Shown here piece after piece: positions 1 to 6,710 of a stretch of 19,583 nucleotides of DNA. The stretch is from a bacterium. GTDB lineage: Bacteria; Patescibacteriota; Minisyncoccia; Minisyncoccales; PEYH01. Each line of letters starts with the position of its first letter. Within the stretch, counting starts at the first letter, position 1. The position numbers and the translations under genes were made by a program. Below the pieces are notes generated by a model. It did not search any database. It saw only the letters and a program-made list of their open reading frames with translations, and was not told the origin of the DNA. Location of the stretch: positions 1-19,583 of the forward strand of contig JAGGVA010000038.1 of NCBI GenBank assembly GCA_021158195.1. Direction: 5' to 3'.

Positions 1-619
1 TAGTGGAGGAACCTCCTGAGGTAATAACATAATATGCCCCTATTAACAAAACAAAGAAAAGAATTATTACGCCTACCCAGAAAAGCATTCTTAAAATATA
101 TGAAAGAAATTCTAATATTGTGTTCCATTTTAAAGGATTGTCATACCCTGTTGGGAGAGTAAGTGTAGGTGGAGTAGAACTTGTTTGAGGGGGCTCCACA
201 ACCAGGAAGTCATAAGAAAAAGGACAGAATGTACGAGATAAGTGTATTCCACATTCCTGTGTAAAACAATAGCGAACCCTCCACTGTCCAACGCGAGAAA
301 ATGCTTCTGGTTTTAAAGTGGCTTGGCAGCTATACGACTCTGGACATCTTCCGACAAGATAATCCTTTTGCAAGGTTCCTTCATAATAGAAAATGGCATA
401 TAGACTTATAGTTGACTCTTGTTCGTTTGGACAAGCGTTTCTAAAAGCGTAACAAGAAATATTAAAACTCTCTCCTACGGGTATCTCAGCTGGAGGGGGA
501 GTACAATTAAAAGTATAATCTGCCGCGGATACCTCCTGCCAAAAAAAGAGGAGTATTCCTATTACTACAGATACTCCAACCACTATCCAATAATATCTTT
601 TGTGATTGAGGTGGTCCAT
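1..619 (-). CDS. Cysteine-rich surface protein with pilin-like C-terminal membrane segment (partial, runs off left edge)
   Basis: I translated this reading frame by hand; it is open from an ATG at 619 to the window edge, giving 206 residues with no stop. The N-terminus (MDHLNHKRYYW followed by a hydrophobic stretch, residues 11-28, and a Ser-Ala-Ala site near 31-33) looks like a signal peptide or membrane anchor. Residues 34-142 form a beta-rich ectodomain with eight cysteines (39, 56, 63, 92, 98, 118, 123, 132), an even number that would suit disulfides outside the cell. A Pro/Thr/Ser linker (143-158) leads to NPLKWNTILEFL and a hydrophobic segment ending in YVITSGGSS. That end resembles the first helix and turn of TrbC/VirB2-type pilins, and also the neighbouring gene. 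The start lies 37 nt inside the upstream pilin-like gene, suggesting coupled translation. Isoleucine is often encoded by ATA. The exact function is unknown. Confidence 0.75.
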   Translation of the reverse strand, partial: MDHLNHKRYYWIVVGVSVVIGILLFFWQEVSAADYTFNCTPPPAEIPVGESFNISCYAFRNACPNEQESTISLYAIFYYEGTLQKDYLVGRCPESYSCQATLKPEAFSRVGQWRVRYCFTQECGIHLSRTFCPFSYDFLVVEPPQTSSTPPTLTLPTGYDNPLKWNTILEFLSYILRMLFWVGVIILFFVLLIGAYYVITSGGSST

Positions 620-921
620 TTTAAAACAATAATAAAAACAAGTATTGCTAAAGAATATGCTATAATTCTTTTTCCTTTGATTTGCTGAGAGGGTATGCCT
701 GATAACATATAAAGGCCCCCTATCAAAATTCCTATAGGTGTGCCAATCATTCCTAAATAAAACAGGGCTGTAGTAATGTTATCTATAAAATCACCAAGGG
801 TTTCAGAAGAAAGAGGATTAAGATCCTGCAGCCCGGGCGGAGGAGAGGCAAAACACAAAAAAGCCCCAAAAGAGAAAATAACAACAAAGTTAATAAAAAT
901 AAAGATTTTTCTTTTATTCAT
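583..921 (-). CDS. TrbC/VirB2-like pilin-family small membrane protein
   Basis: The product is 112 aa counted from the ATG at 921; a longer frame exists only by using a TTG at 933. Residues 1-25 form a signal peptide (MNKRK, hydrophobic core, then CFASPPPG). Next come NPLSSETLGDFIDNI and two hydrophobic helices (about 45-68 and 79-100) separated by a short polar loop, SGIPSQQIKGKR. This hairpin layout is typical of TrbC/VirB2 pilin-like proteins, which in conjugation and type IV secretion systems are inserted in the inner membrane and assembled into pili. No other secretion gene is in view, so a role in a pilus, DNA uptake or cell contact is only an inference. The start overlaps the end of the methyltransferase gene by 8 nt and the 3' end overlaps the cysteine-rich protein gene, so all three are probably co-translated. 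Confidence 0.72.
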   Translation of the reverse strand: MNKRKIFIFINFVVIFSFGAFLCFASPPPGLQDLNPLSSETLGDFIDNITTALFYLGMIGTPIGILIGGLYMLSGIPSQQIKGKRIIAYSLAILVFIIVLKWTTSITKDIIG

Positions 922-1441
922 TTTTTTTCTCAAGAAGCAATCCCCAATGATATTGCCCCGCTTCTATCTCTTTTTTGGGAATAAGCGACTCTTTCACTGC
1001 CAATTTTCTTATTTCTTCCGGGTCTACCCTTCCCATTGCTGGTCCAAATGGAGAATCTTTTTTCCAATCTATAACTAAAATTCGACCCCTTGGCTTTAAA
1101 ACTCTTTTTGCCTCTCTTAAAACTCCTTCTTTGTTTTCTACCTGAAACAAAAGGTTGATTATTAAAACTAAATCTATACTATTTTCAGGAAGTTTTGATC
1201 CTTTAGGATCTTCTAAATCTCCCACAATTGTTTTGATATTTACAAGGCCTTCGCTGCGGGCTAACCCCGAAAGAGCAGAAAGAGGTTCTTCTTGGATGTC
1301 TATGGCATAAACCATTCCATTAAAAAGTTTTTTTGCCAAAGGAATAGTAAAGCCACCTGCGCCGCATCCAAAATCAGCAGCCACCATATCTGGTTGAAGG
1401 TTAATTTGAGATAATATTTTTTCCGGGTGCAGAAAAAGCAT
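914..1441 (-). CDS. Class I SAM-dependent methyltransferase
   Basis: A 175-aa protein with a Rossmann-like methyltransferase fold. SAM-binding motif I is DFGCGAGGF (residues 23-31). The acidic residue expected at the end of strand beta 2 is Asp48 (in AIDIQ). A UbiE/Methyltransf_11-like later motif, LKPRGRILVIDW, lies at 115-126. The substrate cannot be read from the sequence; the family includes enzymes acting on small molecules, lipids and metalloids. The gene starts 3 nt after the gyrA stop and overlaps the following pilin-like gene by 8 nt, so it sits in the middle of a tightly packed operon. There is no Shine-Dalgarno sequence before the ATG. The protein is short for the family but appears complete through the core strands. 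Confidence 0.82.
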   Translation of the reverse strand: MLFLHPEKILSQINLQPDMVAADFGCGAGGFTIPLAKKLFNGMVYAIDIQEEPLSALSGLARSEGLVNIKTIVGDLEDPKGSKLPENSIDLVLIINLLFQVENKEGVLREAKRVLKPRGRILVIDWKKDSPFGPAMGRVDPEEIRKLAVKESLIPKKEIEAGQYHWGLLLEKKNE

Positions 1442-1444
1442 AGA

Positions 1445-3907
1445 TTATAAATAAATAAATGAGGCCACTTTATCGTCTTGAGAAAGTTTCATTATCCTTA
1501 CTCCTTGAGTAGTCCTGCTTAAAACAGGAATTTGTTTTGCTAAAACTCTAATTACTTGTCCTTTTTTAGAAATCACAATAAGATCCTCTTGGCCAGTAAG
1601 AATTCTGCCCTCTGCTAAGAAGCCGGTTCTTTCAGTAATTTTAGCAGTTTTAATGCCCGAACCTCCTCTTTTTTGAAGACGATATTGTTTAATGGAGGTC
1701 ATTTTTCCATAACCATTCTCTGTAATTACAAAGAGGTATTGTTTTCCTTCTTTTCCTTCTTTTTTTATTGTTTCCATTGCTATTACCTCATCCTCTAATT
1801 TTAATCTTATTCCTCTTATACCTGCAGCATTTCTTGCCATAGGTCTTATCTCTTTCTCTTTAAATCTTATACACATTCCCTTTCGGGTAACCATAATAAT
1901 CTCATCCCTGCCTGTTGTTTTAACAACTTTTCTTAACAAATCTCCCTTTTTGAGACGAATGGCTATCAAGCCCGAACTTCTTAAATTTTTAAACTGGTCA
2001 AGCGAGGTTCTTTTGATAATGCCATTTTTTGTCCCCATCACTAAATATTGAATCTTGTTCTCTATATCTTTTTTACCTAGAGGCAAAACCGCCAATATTT
2101 TGTCTGATGCTTGAATTTCTAAAAAGTTTGTAATTGCTCTTCCTTTAGAAGTCCTTGTTCCTTGGGGTATTTCGTAGACAGGAATACCAAACACCTTGCC
2201 TGAATCTGTAAAGAAAAGTAGTTGATCGTGAGTGCTCGCTAAAACGAAGTGCTCAACTATGTCTTCCGTGCCAATGACTGCTCCTGTAATCCCCTTTCCT
2301 CCTCTATGTTGTGCCCTAAAATTAGCTGGGTTAATCCTTTTAATATATCCTTTCTTTGTTAGAGTAATAATTGTTTCTTCCTCGGGAATTAAATCTTCTT
2401 CAGTAATCTCTTGGGGTTTGGAGACATACACCTTTGTCCTCCTTGGATCTTGATAATTTTCTTTCAACTCTTTTATTTCTCTTTTCACTACCTCCTTTAC
2501 TTTTTTGGGACTTTTAACAATGGCTTTAAGTTCTTTTATCTTTGCTCTAAGTTCTTTAAGTTCATCTTCTAACTTCTTCTTTTCTAGTTTTGCTAAAGTG
2601 GCTAATTTGGTTTCCAATATTGCTTCGGCTTGAATCTCTGTAAGTTTAAACTTTTTCATTAAATTCTTTTTTGCTTCTTCTCTTGTTTGTGATTTCTTGA
2701 TAGTAGCAATCACTTTGTCAATCACCCCCAGACACTTCACCAATCCTTCTACTATATGCTCCCTCTGTTGTGCCTTTTCAAGTTCGTATTTGCTCCTTCG
2801 CAAAACCACCTCTTTTCTGTGTTCCAAATAATGGTGAATCACCTCGGGTAAAGAAAGAACTTTGGGTTGAATTCCATCAACCAGAGCAAGCATATTGAGA
2901 TAGAAATTCTTTTGAAGATCTGTATATTTGAAAAGAGTATTGAGTATTTTTTGAGGAAAGGCATCCTTTTTTAGTTCTATAACAATTCTTAAGCCCTCTT
3001 TATCAGATTCGTCTCTCACATCTTTTACTCTATCTATCTTTTTTTCTTCAATGAGTTTAGCAATTTGAGCAACTAAAGCGGATTTTTGAACCTGATAAGG
3101 AATTTCTGTAATAACAATCTGCCAACCTCTTTTTGTTTCTTCTACATCGGCTTTTCCTCTTACTAAAATAGGGCCTTTTCCTTGCGAATAAGCAGTAATT
3201 ATTTCTTTTTGGTTATAAATAATGCCACCTGTTGGAAAATCTGGACCTTTAATAAATTGAAATAACTCTTCTGTGGTGGCTTGGGGATGATCTAGATAAT
3301 AGATTGCTGCATCACAAACTTCTGCTAAATTGTGAGGAGGAATATTTGTTGCCATTCCTACAGCAATTCCTAGGGAGCCATTAAGCAAGAGATTGGGTGG
3401 GAGGGCAGGAAGAACTTTTGGTTCTTTTCTTGTACCATCATAATTATCTACAAAATCAACTGTGTTCTTGCGAATATCTTTTAATAACTCTTCGGCGATT
3501 TTTGTCATCCTACATTCTGTATATCTTTGCGCTGCTGGTGGGTCGCCATCAATGCTTCCAAAATTACCCTGTCCCTCAATAAGAGGATATCTCATAGAAA
3601 AATCCTGAGCCATTCTCACTAGAGCATCATAAACCGCTGTGTCGCCATGCGGATGATATCTTCCAAGCGTGGCCCCTACAACTGTAGCCGATTTCCGAAA
3701 CTTTGAGTTATGAGTAAGCCCATCCTCATACATGGTGTAAAGAATTCTTCGATGAACCGGTTTTAAGCCGTCTCGAACATCAGGAAGAGCCCTGGCAACA
3801 ATAACAGACATTGCATAGTCAATATAACTTTCTTTCATCTCCTCTGTAACTTCTTTGGGTCTAACCAATCCTATAGGGTTTTTTTCTTTTTCTGTTTTTT
3901 TTGGCAT
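1445..3907 (-). CDS. gyrA: DNA gyrase subunit A
   Basis: 820 aa, full length. Gyrase A breaks and rejoins DNA through a tyrosine and, with GyrB, introduces negative supercoils. Visible landmarks: the N-terminal winged-helix region with LPDVRDGLKPVHRRILYTM (41-59), the quinolone-resistance region HPHGDTAVYD (85-94) with Thr at the E. coli Ser83 position and Asp at the Asp87 position, and the catalytic Tyr129 in AAQRYTE. A long coiled-coil region covers about 360-490, followed by the C-terminal beta-pinwheel. A GyrA box is present as QHRGGKG (533-539; the usual form is QRRGGKG), which argues for gyrase rather than ParC. The gene follows a small membrane protein gene by 17 nt and precedes the methyltransferase by 3 nt. 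gyrB is not in this window. The ATG at 3907 has no Shine-Dalgarno sequence. Confidence 0.97.
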   Translation of the reverse strand: MPKKTEKEKNPIGLVRPKEVTEEMKESYIDYAMSVIVARALPDVRDGLKPVHRRILYTMYEDGLTHNSKFRKSATVVGATLGRYHPHGDTAVYDALVRMAQDFSMRYPLIEGQGNFGSIDGDPPAAQRYTECRMTKIAEELLKDIRKNTVDFVDNYDGTRKEPKVLPALPPNLLLNGSLGIAVGMATNIPPHNLAEVCDAAIYYLDHPQATTEELFQFIKGPDFPTGGIIYNQKEIITAYSQGKGPILVRGKADVEETKRGWQIVITEIPYQVQKSALVAQIAKLIEEKKIDRVKDVRDESDKEGLRIVIELKKDAFPQKILNTLFKYTDLQKNFYLNMLALVDGIQPKVLSLPEVIHHYLEHRKEVVLRRSKYELEKAQQREHIVEGLVKCLGVIDKVIATIKKSQTREEAKKNLMKKFKLTEIQAEAILETKLATLAKLEKKKLEDELKELRAKIKELKAIVKSPKKVKEVVKREIKELKENYQDPRRTKVYVSKPQEITEEDLIPEEETIITLTKKGYIKRINPANFRAQHRGGKGITGAVIGTEDIVEHFVLASTHDQLLFFTDSGKVFGIPVYEIPQGTRTSKGRAITNFLEIQASDKILAVLPLGKKDIENKIQYLVMGTKNGIIKRTSLDQFKNLRSSGLIAIRLKKGDLLRKVVKTTGRDEIIMVTRKGMCIRFKEKEIRPMARNAAGIRGIRLKLEDEVIAMETIKKEGKEGKQYLFVITENGYGKMTSIKQYRLQKRGGSGIKTAKITERTGFLAEGRILTGQEDLIVISKKGQVIRVLAKQIPVLSRTTQGVRIMKLSQDDKVASFIYL

Positions 3908-3924
3908 ATTTATTATTTATAAAA

Positions 3925-4236
3925 TTATTGATTCTTCAAAGTTTGAGTGGTAGAAGTTGGAAGTTCTAATTCTTTGGCCTTTTTTTGAAACTCTTTTTCC
4001 ATTTCTTTTATTTCTTCTTCGCTAAATGTTGGTACCTTTATCTCAGGAATTTCAATTTTGGGAAAAGGGGCTATGATGGGTTTGTTTTGATAGTTTTGTT
4101 GAAATCTTTCAATATGCTGCTGCAAAGAATAAATCCAAATACCAAAAAAAATAATACCCAAAATACCTGTTGTTAGCCACAATATCATTTTTCGTGTTCT
4201 AAGAGGTAAATTTTGAAGTTTTTTTAAAAACTTCAT
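3925..4236 (-). CDS. Small single-pass membrane protein of unknown function
   Basis: 103 aa; I do not recognise the family. The N-terminus is basic (MKFLKKLQNLPLRTRK), followed by one hydrophobic helix (about 17-38), so the C-terminal part most likely faces outward, although topology is not certain. Residues 39-52 are Gln-rich. Residues 53-72 hold a Pro-rich stretch with spaced IP/VP motifs, and residues 73-92 form a strongly charged helix (EEEIKEMEKEFQKKAKEL) that could be a coiled coil. It sits 5 nt after the metallo-beta-lactamase-fold gene and 17 nt before gyrA, so it is expressed with both. The tight spacing and the sensible membrane-protein layout support a real gene rather than a chance frame. 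Confidence 0.7.
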   Translation of the reverse strand: MKFLKKLQNLPLRTRKMILWLTTGILGIIFFGIWIYSLQQHIERFQQNYQNKPIIAPFPKIEIPEIKVPTFSEEEIKEMEKEFQKKAKELELPTSTTQTLKNQ

Positions 4237-4241
4237 TTTAA

Positions 4242-4901
4242 TTATTTCGTGTATTTGAGTAAAACAACCTGGGTTTCACTTGGCAACTTTTCTTTTTTAA
4301 TTGAAAGTTTTGTTTGGGGTTCTATTTCAGAAACACCCATAACCCTTAAAAACTTTTCCACACCTTCAAGTTTTATTTTAAGTTTGGGAATTGAATAGTG
4401 CATAGGAATAACAATCTTTGGTTCTATTTGAGAAACAATCCCACGAGCCTGCTGAGCGTCTATTGTATAAGTGCCTCCTACAGGAATCATTAAAATATCT
4501 ACCCCTCCTATTTCTTCTATTTGTTCTGGGTTAAGTTCTTTTTGACCAAGATCTCCTAAATGACAAATTCTAATTCCTTCTTGCTCTGGCTCGATTGTAT
4601 ATATAGTGTTTAGACCTCTCTCTTTTCCTTTCTGATCATCATGATAAGAAGAAATGCCTTTGATAAAAACTTTTTTTACCTCGTACTCTCCCGGACCATC
4701 AATTAAAAAATAGTCGCCTCCAATAACAGCGGTGTTATTATGATCATAATGGGAATGAGTAATAAGCAAAATGTCTGCTTCTGTCTTAGGTGGCTTGATG
4801 CCAATTTCTGGTGAAAAAGGATCGATAGCAATTTTAATTTCTTGGTTGTTGTCTTTTGTTTTAATAAGAAAAAAAGCGTGGCCAAACCATTTGATTTCCA
4901 T
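4242..4901 (-). CDS. Metallo-beta-lactamase-fold hydrolase (UlaG/COG2220-like)
   Basis: 219 aa. The N-terminus MEIKWFGHAFFLIKT is typical of the UlaG-like branch of the metallo-beta-lactamase superfamily. The metal-binding signature HSHYDH (His49, His51, Asp53, His54) is present. Further candidate ligands are His87 (SYHDD), His114 and Asp117 (ICHLGDLG), and His168 (IPMHY). Proteins of this group are predicted Zn- or Mn-dependent hydrolases, usually cytoplasmic; the substrate is not known and cannot be read here. It is the first gene of the unit that leads through the small membrane protein to gyrA and the surface proteins. A clear promoter lies 27 nt upstream, giving a leader of about 20 nt with no Shine-Dalgarno sequence. 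Confidence 0.85.
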   Translation of the reverse strand: MEIKWFGHAFFLIKTKDNNQEIKIAIDPFSPEIGIKPPKTEADILLITHSHYDHNNTAVIGGDYFLIDGPGEYEVKKVFIKGISSYHDDQKGKERGLNTIYTIEPEQEGIRICHLGDLGQKELNPEQIEEIGGVDILMIPVGGTYTIDAQQARGIVSQIEPKIVIPMHYSIPKLKIKLEGVEKFLRVMGVSEIEPQTKLSIKKEKLPSETQVVLLKYTK

Positions 4902-4927
4902 ATAACTTTCTTTAATTTTCTCTTCTT

Positions 4928-4955
4928 ATTCTACCACAAAATTTGATTGTTTCAA
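4928..4955 (-). promoter_or_regulatory. Predicted sigma-70 promoter of the metallo-hydrolase-gyrA operon
   Basis: On the minus strand TTGAAA (4950-4955) is followed by a 16-nt spacer ending in TGG and then TAGAAT (4928-4933), giving a -35 box plus an extended -10. Transcription would start near 4921, about 20 nt before the ATG at 4901. It is the best promoter in the left half of the window. A perfect tandem repeat of AGATAGACTA (4956-4975) touches the -35 box. Confidence 0.65.
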
Positions 4956-4975
4956 AGATAGACTAAGATAGACTA
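4956..4975. repeat. Two tandem copies of a 10-bp repeat directly upstream of a promoter
   Basis: AGATAGACTA occurs twice with no gap, at 4956-4965 and 4966-4975, immediately upstream of the -35 box of the metallo-hydrolase operon. A repeat period of about one helical turn in this position is what an activator or other regulator site would look like. The short palindrome GACTAGTC follows at 4971-4978. Confidence 0.5.
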
Positions 4976-5009
4976 GTCGATTAACTGACCGTTACCTAAA
5001 TTTGACCAA

Positions 5010-5028
5010 CAAAAATGGCACATTTTTG
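5010..5028. repeat. Perfect 8-bp inverted repeat
   Basis: CAAAAATG and CATTTTTG flank a 3-nt centre (GCA). It lies between the tRNA-Gly 3' end and the metallo-hydrolase promoter. It could be an operator or a small hairpin; there is no T-run to support a terminator. Confidence 0.5.
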
Positions 5029-5045
5029 ATTAATTTCATAAAATC

Positions 5046-5074
5046 AATGTAACGAGAACAGTTCTCGTTACATT
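5046..5074 (-). terminator. Perfect 14-bp inverted repeat downstream of tRNA-Gly: possible terminator or operator
   Basis: The arms AATGTAACGAGAAC and GTTCTCGTTACATT are perfect complements around a single base. As RNA from the minus strand this folds into a 13-bp stem with a 3-nt loop, 26 nt past the tRNA-Gly end, and is followed by GATTTTAT. That tail is only weakly T-rich, so termination of the tRNA/rplS transcript is plausible but not certain. The near-perfect symmetry would equally suit a dimeric repressor site. Confidence 0.45.
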
Positions 5075-5100
5075 CTATAAGGGTTTCCTATACAATTTTG

Positions 5101-5172
5101 AGCGGGGGACGGGAATCGAACCCGCGTCACGGCCTTGGAAGGGCCGGGTAATAGCCACTATACGACCCCCGC
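5101..5172 (-). tRNA. tRNA-Gly (anticodon TCC)
   Basis: Complete cloverleaf: acceptor GCGGGGG pairs with CCCCCGC, anticodon loop CTTCCAA carries TCC with U33 present, and the T-arm is GCGGG/CCCGT around TTCGATT. The body closely follows known bacterial tRNA-Gly(UCC), including TCGTATA and GGCTATTAC in the D region. The discriminator is T, as usual for bacterial glycine tRNAs. CCA is not encoded. It is the last of three clustered tRNAs. Confidence 0.95.
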
Positions 5173-5183
5173 ATATTTTATTT

Positions 5184-5257
5184 TGGTCGGAGAGCCGGGA
5201 TTTGAACCCGGACTAAAGCCTCCCAAAGGCCTCGTGCTGCCATTACACTACTCTCCG
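5184..5257 (-). tRNA. tRNA-Pro (anticodon TGG), CCA encoded
   Basis: Acceptor CGGAGAG pairs with CTCTCCG, which gives the C1-G72 pair and A73 expected for bacterial proline tRNAs. The anticodon loop TTTGGGA carries TGG, and the T-arm CCGGG/CCCGG surrounds TTCAAAT. The 3' CCA is encoded (5184-5186), unlike the other four tRNAs in the window. It is 11 nt upstream of tRNA-Gly. Confidence 0.93.
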
Positions 5258-5280
5258 CCAAATTTTAAATACCTGCTCCC

Positions 5281-5326
5281 ACTATTCACTACTCACTACT
5301 CACTATTCACTATTCACTATTCACTA
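5281..5326. repeat. 7-bp tandem repeat array between tRNA-Leu and tRNA-Pro
   Basis: Six full units of ACTATTC or ACTACTC plus a partial seventh, with no other bases between them, fill most of the spacer between the two tRNA genes. The copies differ at one position only, pointing to recent slippage-type expansion. It has no coding frame worth proposing and no hairpin symmetry. Confidence 0.85.
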
Positions 5327-5332
5327 ACCCTG

Positions 5333-5417
5333 TGCCGGGGGCGGGAGTTGAACCCGCACGGGATTAATTCCCACGGCCCCCTCAAGGCCGCGCGTCTGCC
5401 AATTCCGCCACCCCGGC
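5333..5417 (-). tRNA. tRNA-Leu (anticodon GAG)
   Basis: An 85-nt type II tRNA with a long variable arm (TGGGAATTAATCCCG region). Acceptor GCCGGGG pairs with CCCCGGC, the anticodon loop TTGAGGG carries GAG with U33, and the T-arm is GCGGG/CCCGC. The discriminator is A, as required for leucine. CCA is not encoded. It reads CUC and CUU codons. It lies 60 nt past the rplS stop, and the octamer repeat array fills that gap. Confidence 0.95.
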
Positions 5418-5421
5418 ATAC

Positions 5422-5477
5422 TTGATATTTCGATATTTCGAAATGTCGATATGTCGAAATTTCGATATTTCGAAATC
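5422..5477. repeat. 8-bp tandem repeat array (ATNTCGAA family), copy 1
   Basis: About seven units of an octamer with minus-strand form ATNTCGAM lie directly after the rplS stop codon and before tRNA-Leu. The ends (CTTGA and TCAAG) are complementary and the units are nearly self-complementary, so the array can fold into a long imperfect hairpin. The same octamer occurs at 10222-10271 after the rumA-type gene. Confidence 0.85.
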
Positions 5478-5981
5478 TCAAGATTCTGTATCCTGTCCTT
5501 TATCCATCTGATGATTTGTATCTTCTTGAGATTTGTTTTTCTCCTCATTATCTTCTTGGTCAGCCCCCGAATCTTTCTTCTCCTCTGGTTCTTCTAACGC
5601 TTCTTTAATCTCTTCTTTTGGCTGCAATAATTCAACATCTATATTTTTCTTCCTCAATCTAATTTTACCAATAATATTTCTCAAATAATATAATTTTGCC
5701 CTCCTTACCTTTGCTCTTTTAACTGTTTCTATTTTCTCAATAGTGGGCGAGTGCAGAGGAAAAGTTTTTTCCACGCCAACACCATCAAGAACCCTTCTTA
5801 CGGTTATAGTAGCCCCAATCTCGTTTCCATGTTTTTTAGCGATAACAATGCCTTCAAAGACCTGAACCCTTTCTTTGTTTCGATCAAAAAACTTTTCATA
5901 AACCCTTACTGTATCTCCGGGCTGAACTGGCGGCAAACCTTTTTTTTTGTGCTGCTCAACAAATTCAGTTAATTTTTGCAT
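5478..5981 (-). CDS. rplS: 50S ribosomal protein bL19 with acidic C-terminal extension
   Basis: 167 aa against about 115 for the typical family member. The core (1 to about 117) has the family features: PGDTVRVYEKF near 21-32, VFEGIVIAKKHG (41-52), ITVRRVLDGVGVEKTFPLHSP (59-79) and the basic stretch VKRAKVRRAKLYYLR (87-101). bL19 sits at the interface of the two ribosomal subunits. From about residue 118 onward the protein is a low-complexity, mostly acidic tail rich in Glu, Asp, Lys and Gln, likely disordered. The gene starts 4 nt after the pseudouridine synthase gene, so the two are co-transcribed. The stop is TGA, and the octamer repeat begins immediately after it. Confidence 0.95.
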   Translation of the reverse strand: MQKLTEFVEQHKKKGLPPVQPGDTVRVYEKFFDRNKERVQVFEGIVIAKKHGNEIGATITVRRVLDGVGVEKTFPLHSPTIEKIETVKRAKVRRAKLYYLRNIIGKIRLRKKNIDVELLQPKEEIKEALEEPEEKKDSGADQEDNEEKNKSQEDTNHQMDKGQDTES

Positions 5982-5985
5982 AATT

Positions 5986-6696
5986 TTATTTTAATTTCTC
6001 TAAAAAGGTTAATAGTTCTTTGGGAAGTGGGGCGAAAAATTTTTTATATTCACCTTGAGGAATTCTAATAATAATTTCTTGACAGTGAAGAAACAGTCGA
6101 TAAAAGAGGTGACTATTACCTGAAAAATATAATTTATCTCCCACTATCGGATGCCCTAAAAATGCTAAATGTGCTCTTATTTGATGCTTCCTTCCTGTTC
6201 TGGGAAAAACTTTTAAAAGAGTGAATTGGCTGAATTTTTCTTTTACTTCCCAAAAAGTTACTGCTTCTCTTAATTTTATTTTCTTTGTCTGGGGCTCAAT
6301 TGGAAGATAAACTTTTTGCTTCAAACGATTATTTTTATCTCTTCCTATCAAGGTTCTAATCTCTCCTTTATCTTTGAGTATTCTTCCATATACTAAAGCC
6401 AGATAAACCTTCTTTACTTTTTGTTTTTGAAATTGGTTCTGTAGAAAAAGCAGTGTTTTGTTATTTTTTGCTATTAAAAGAACACCTGAGGTTTCTTTGT
6501 CAAGCCGATGAACTAATCCATATCTTGGATATTCTCCTGCCTGCCTCAGTTCTGGACGCATCTCTACCAAAAAATCCATCAAACTCTTTTCTTGATTTTC
6601 TCTTTCTCTGGCAACAATTATGCCTGAGGGTTTGTTAATCACTAAAAGATCCTTATCTTCGTACAATATATCTAATAATTGCCCTCTCAAATCCAT
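5986..6696 (-). CDS. RluA-family pseudouridine synthase without an S4 domain
   Basis: 236 aa. RluA-family enzymes convert specific uridines in rRNA or tRNA to pseudouridine. The catalytic motif HRLDKETSG is at residues 63-71 with Asp66 as the nucleophile. NKPSGIIV (21-28) and GRKHQIRAHLAFLGHPIVGD (168-187) are the other two family blocks. The protein starts almost at the catalytic domain, so it lacks the N-terminal S4 RNA-binding domain of RluD or RluC and is closer in layout to RluA or TruC. The target base cannot be assigned from sequence alone. A promoter lies just upstream, and rplS follows after 4 nt. Confidence 0.92.
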   Translation of the reverse strand: MDLRGQLLDILYEDKDLLVINKPSGIIVARERENQEKSLMDFLVEMRPELRQAGEYPRYGLVHRLDKETSGVLLIAKNNKTLLFLQNQFQKQKVKKVYLALVYGRILKDKGEIRTLIGRDKNNRLKQKVYLPIEPQTKKIKLREAVTFWEVKEKFSQFTLLKVFPRTGRKHQIRAHLAFLGHPIVGDKLYFSGNSHLFYRLFLHCQEIIIRIPQGEYKKFFAPLPKELLTFLEKLK

Positions 6697-6710
6697 AAAT
6701 ATACATCAAA

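Noticed and set aside
419..688. Plus-strand open frame of 89 codons
   Set aside because: It is antisense to the cysteine-rich protein and pilin-like genes, which have signal peptides and sensible membrane segments; it has no such features.
922..933. TTG start for the pilin-like gene
   Set aside because: The ATG at 921 gives a standard signal peptide and a typical short overlap with the preceding gene.
1445..3907. ParC (topoisomerase IV) instead of GyrA
   Set aside because: A GyrA box and a full C-terminal pinwheel are present.
5046..5074. LexA (SOS) box reading of the palindrome
   Set aside because: The GAAC and GTTC halves are separated by one base, whereas Gram-positive LexA sites need four; the E. 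coli CTGT-N8-ACAG form is also absent.
5135..5425. Plus-strand open frame of 96 codons
   Set aside because: It is antisense to all three tRNAs (Leu, Pro, Gly); translations of this kind (GEPGFEPG, GRELNPHG) are well-known artefacts of tRNA genes.
5324..5548. Minus-strand open frame of 74 codons
   Set aside because: It crosses the end of rplS in another frame, the octamer repeat and tRNA-Leu; the WRNWQTRGLEG-type translation is a tRNA artefact.
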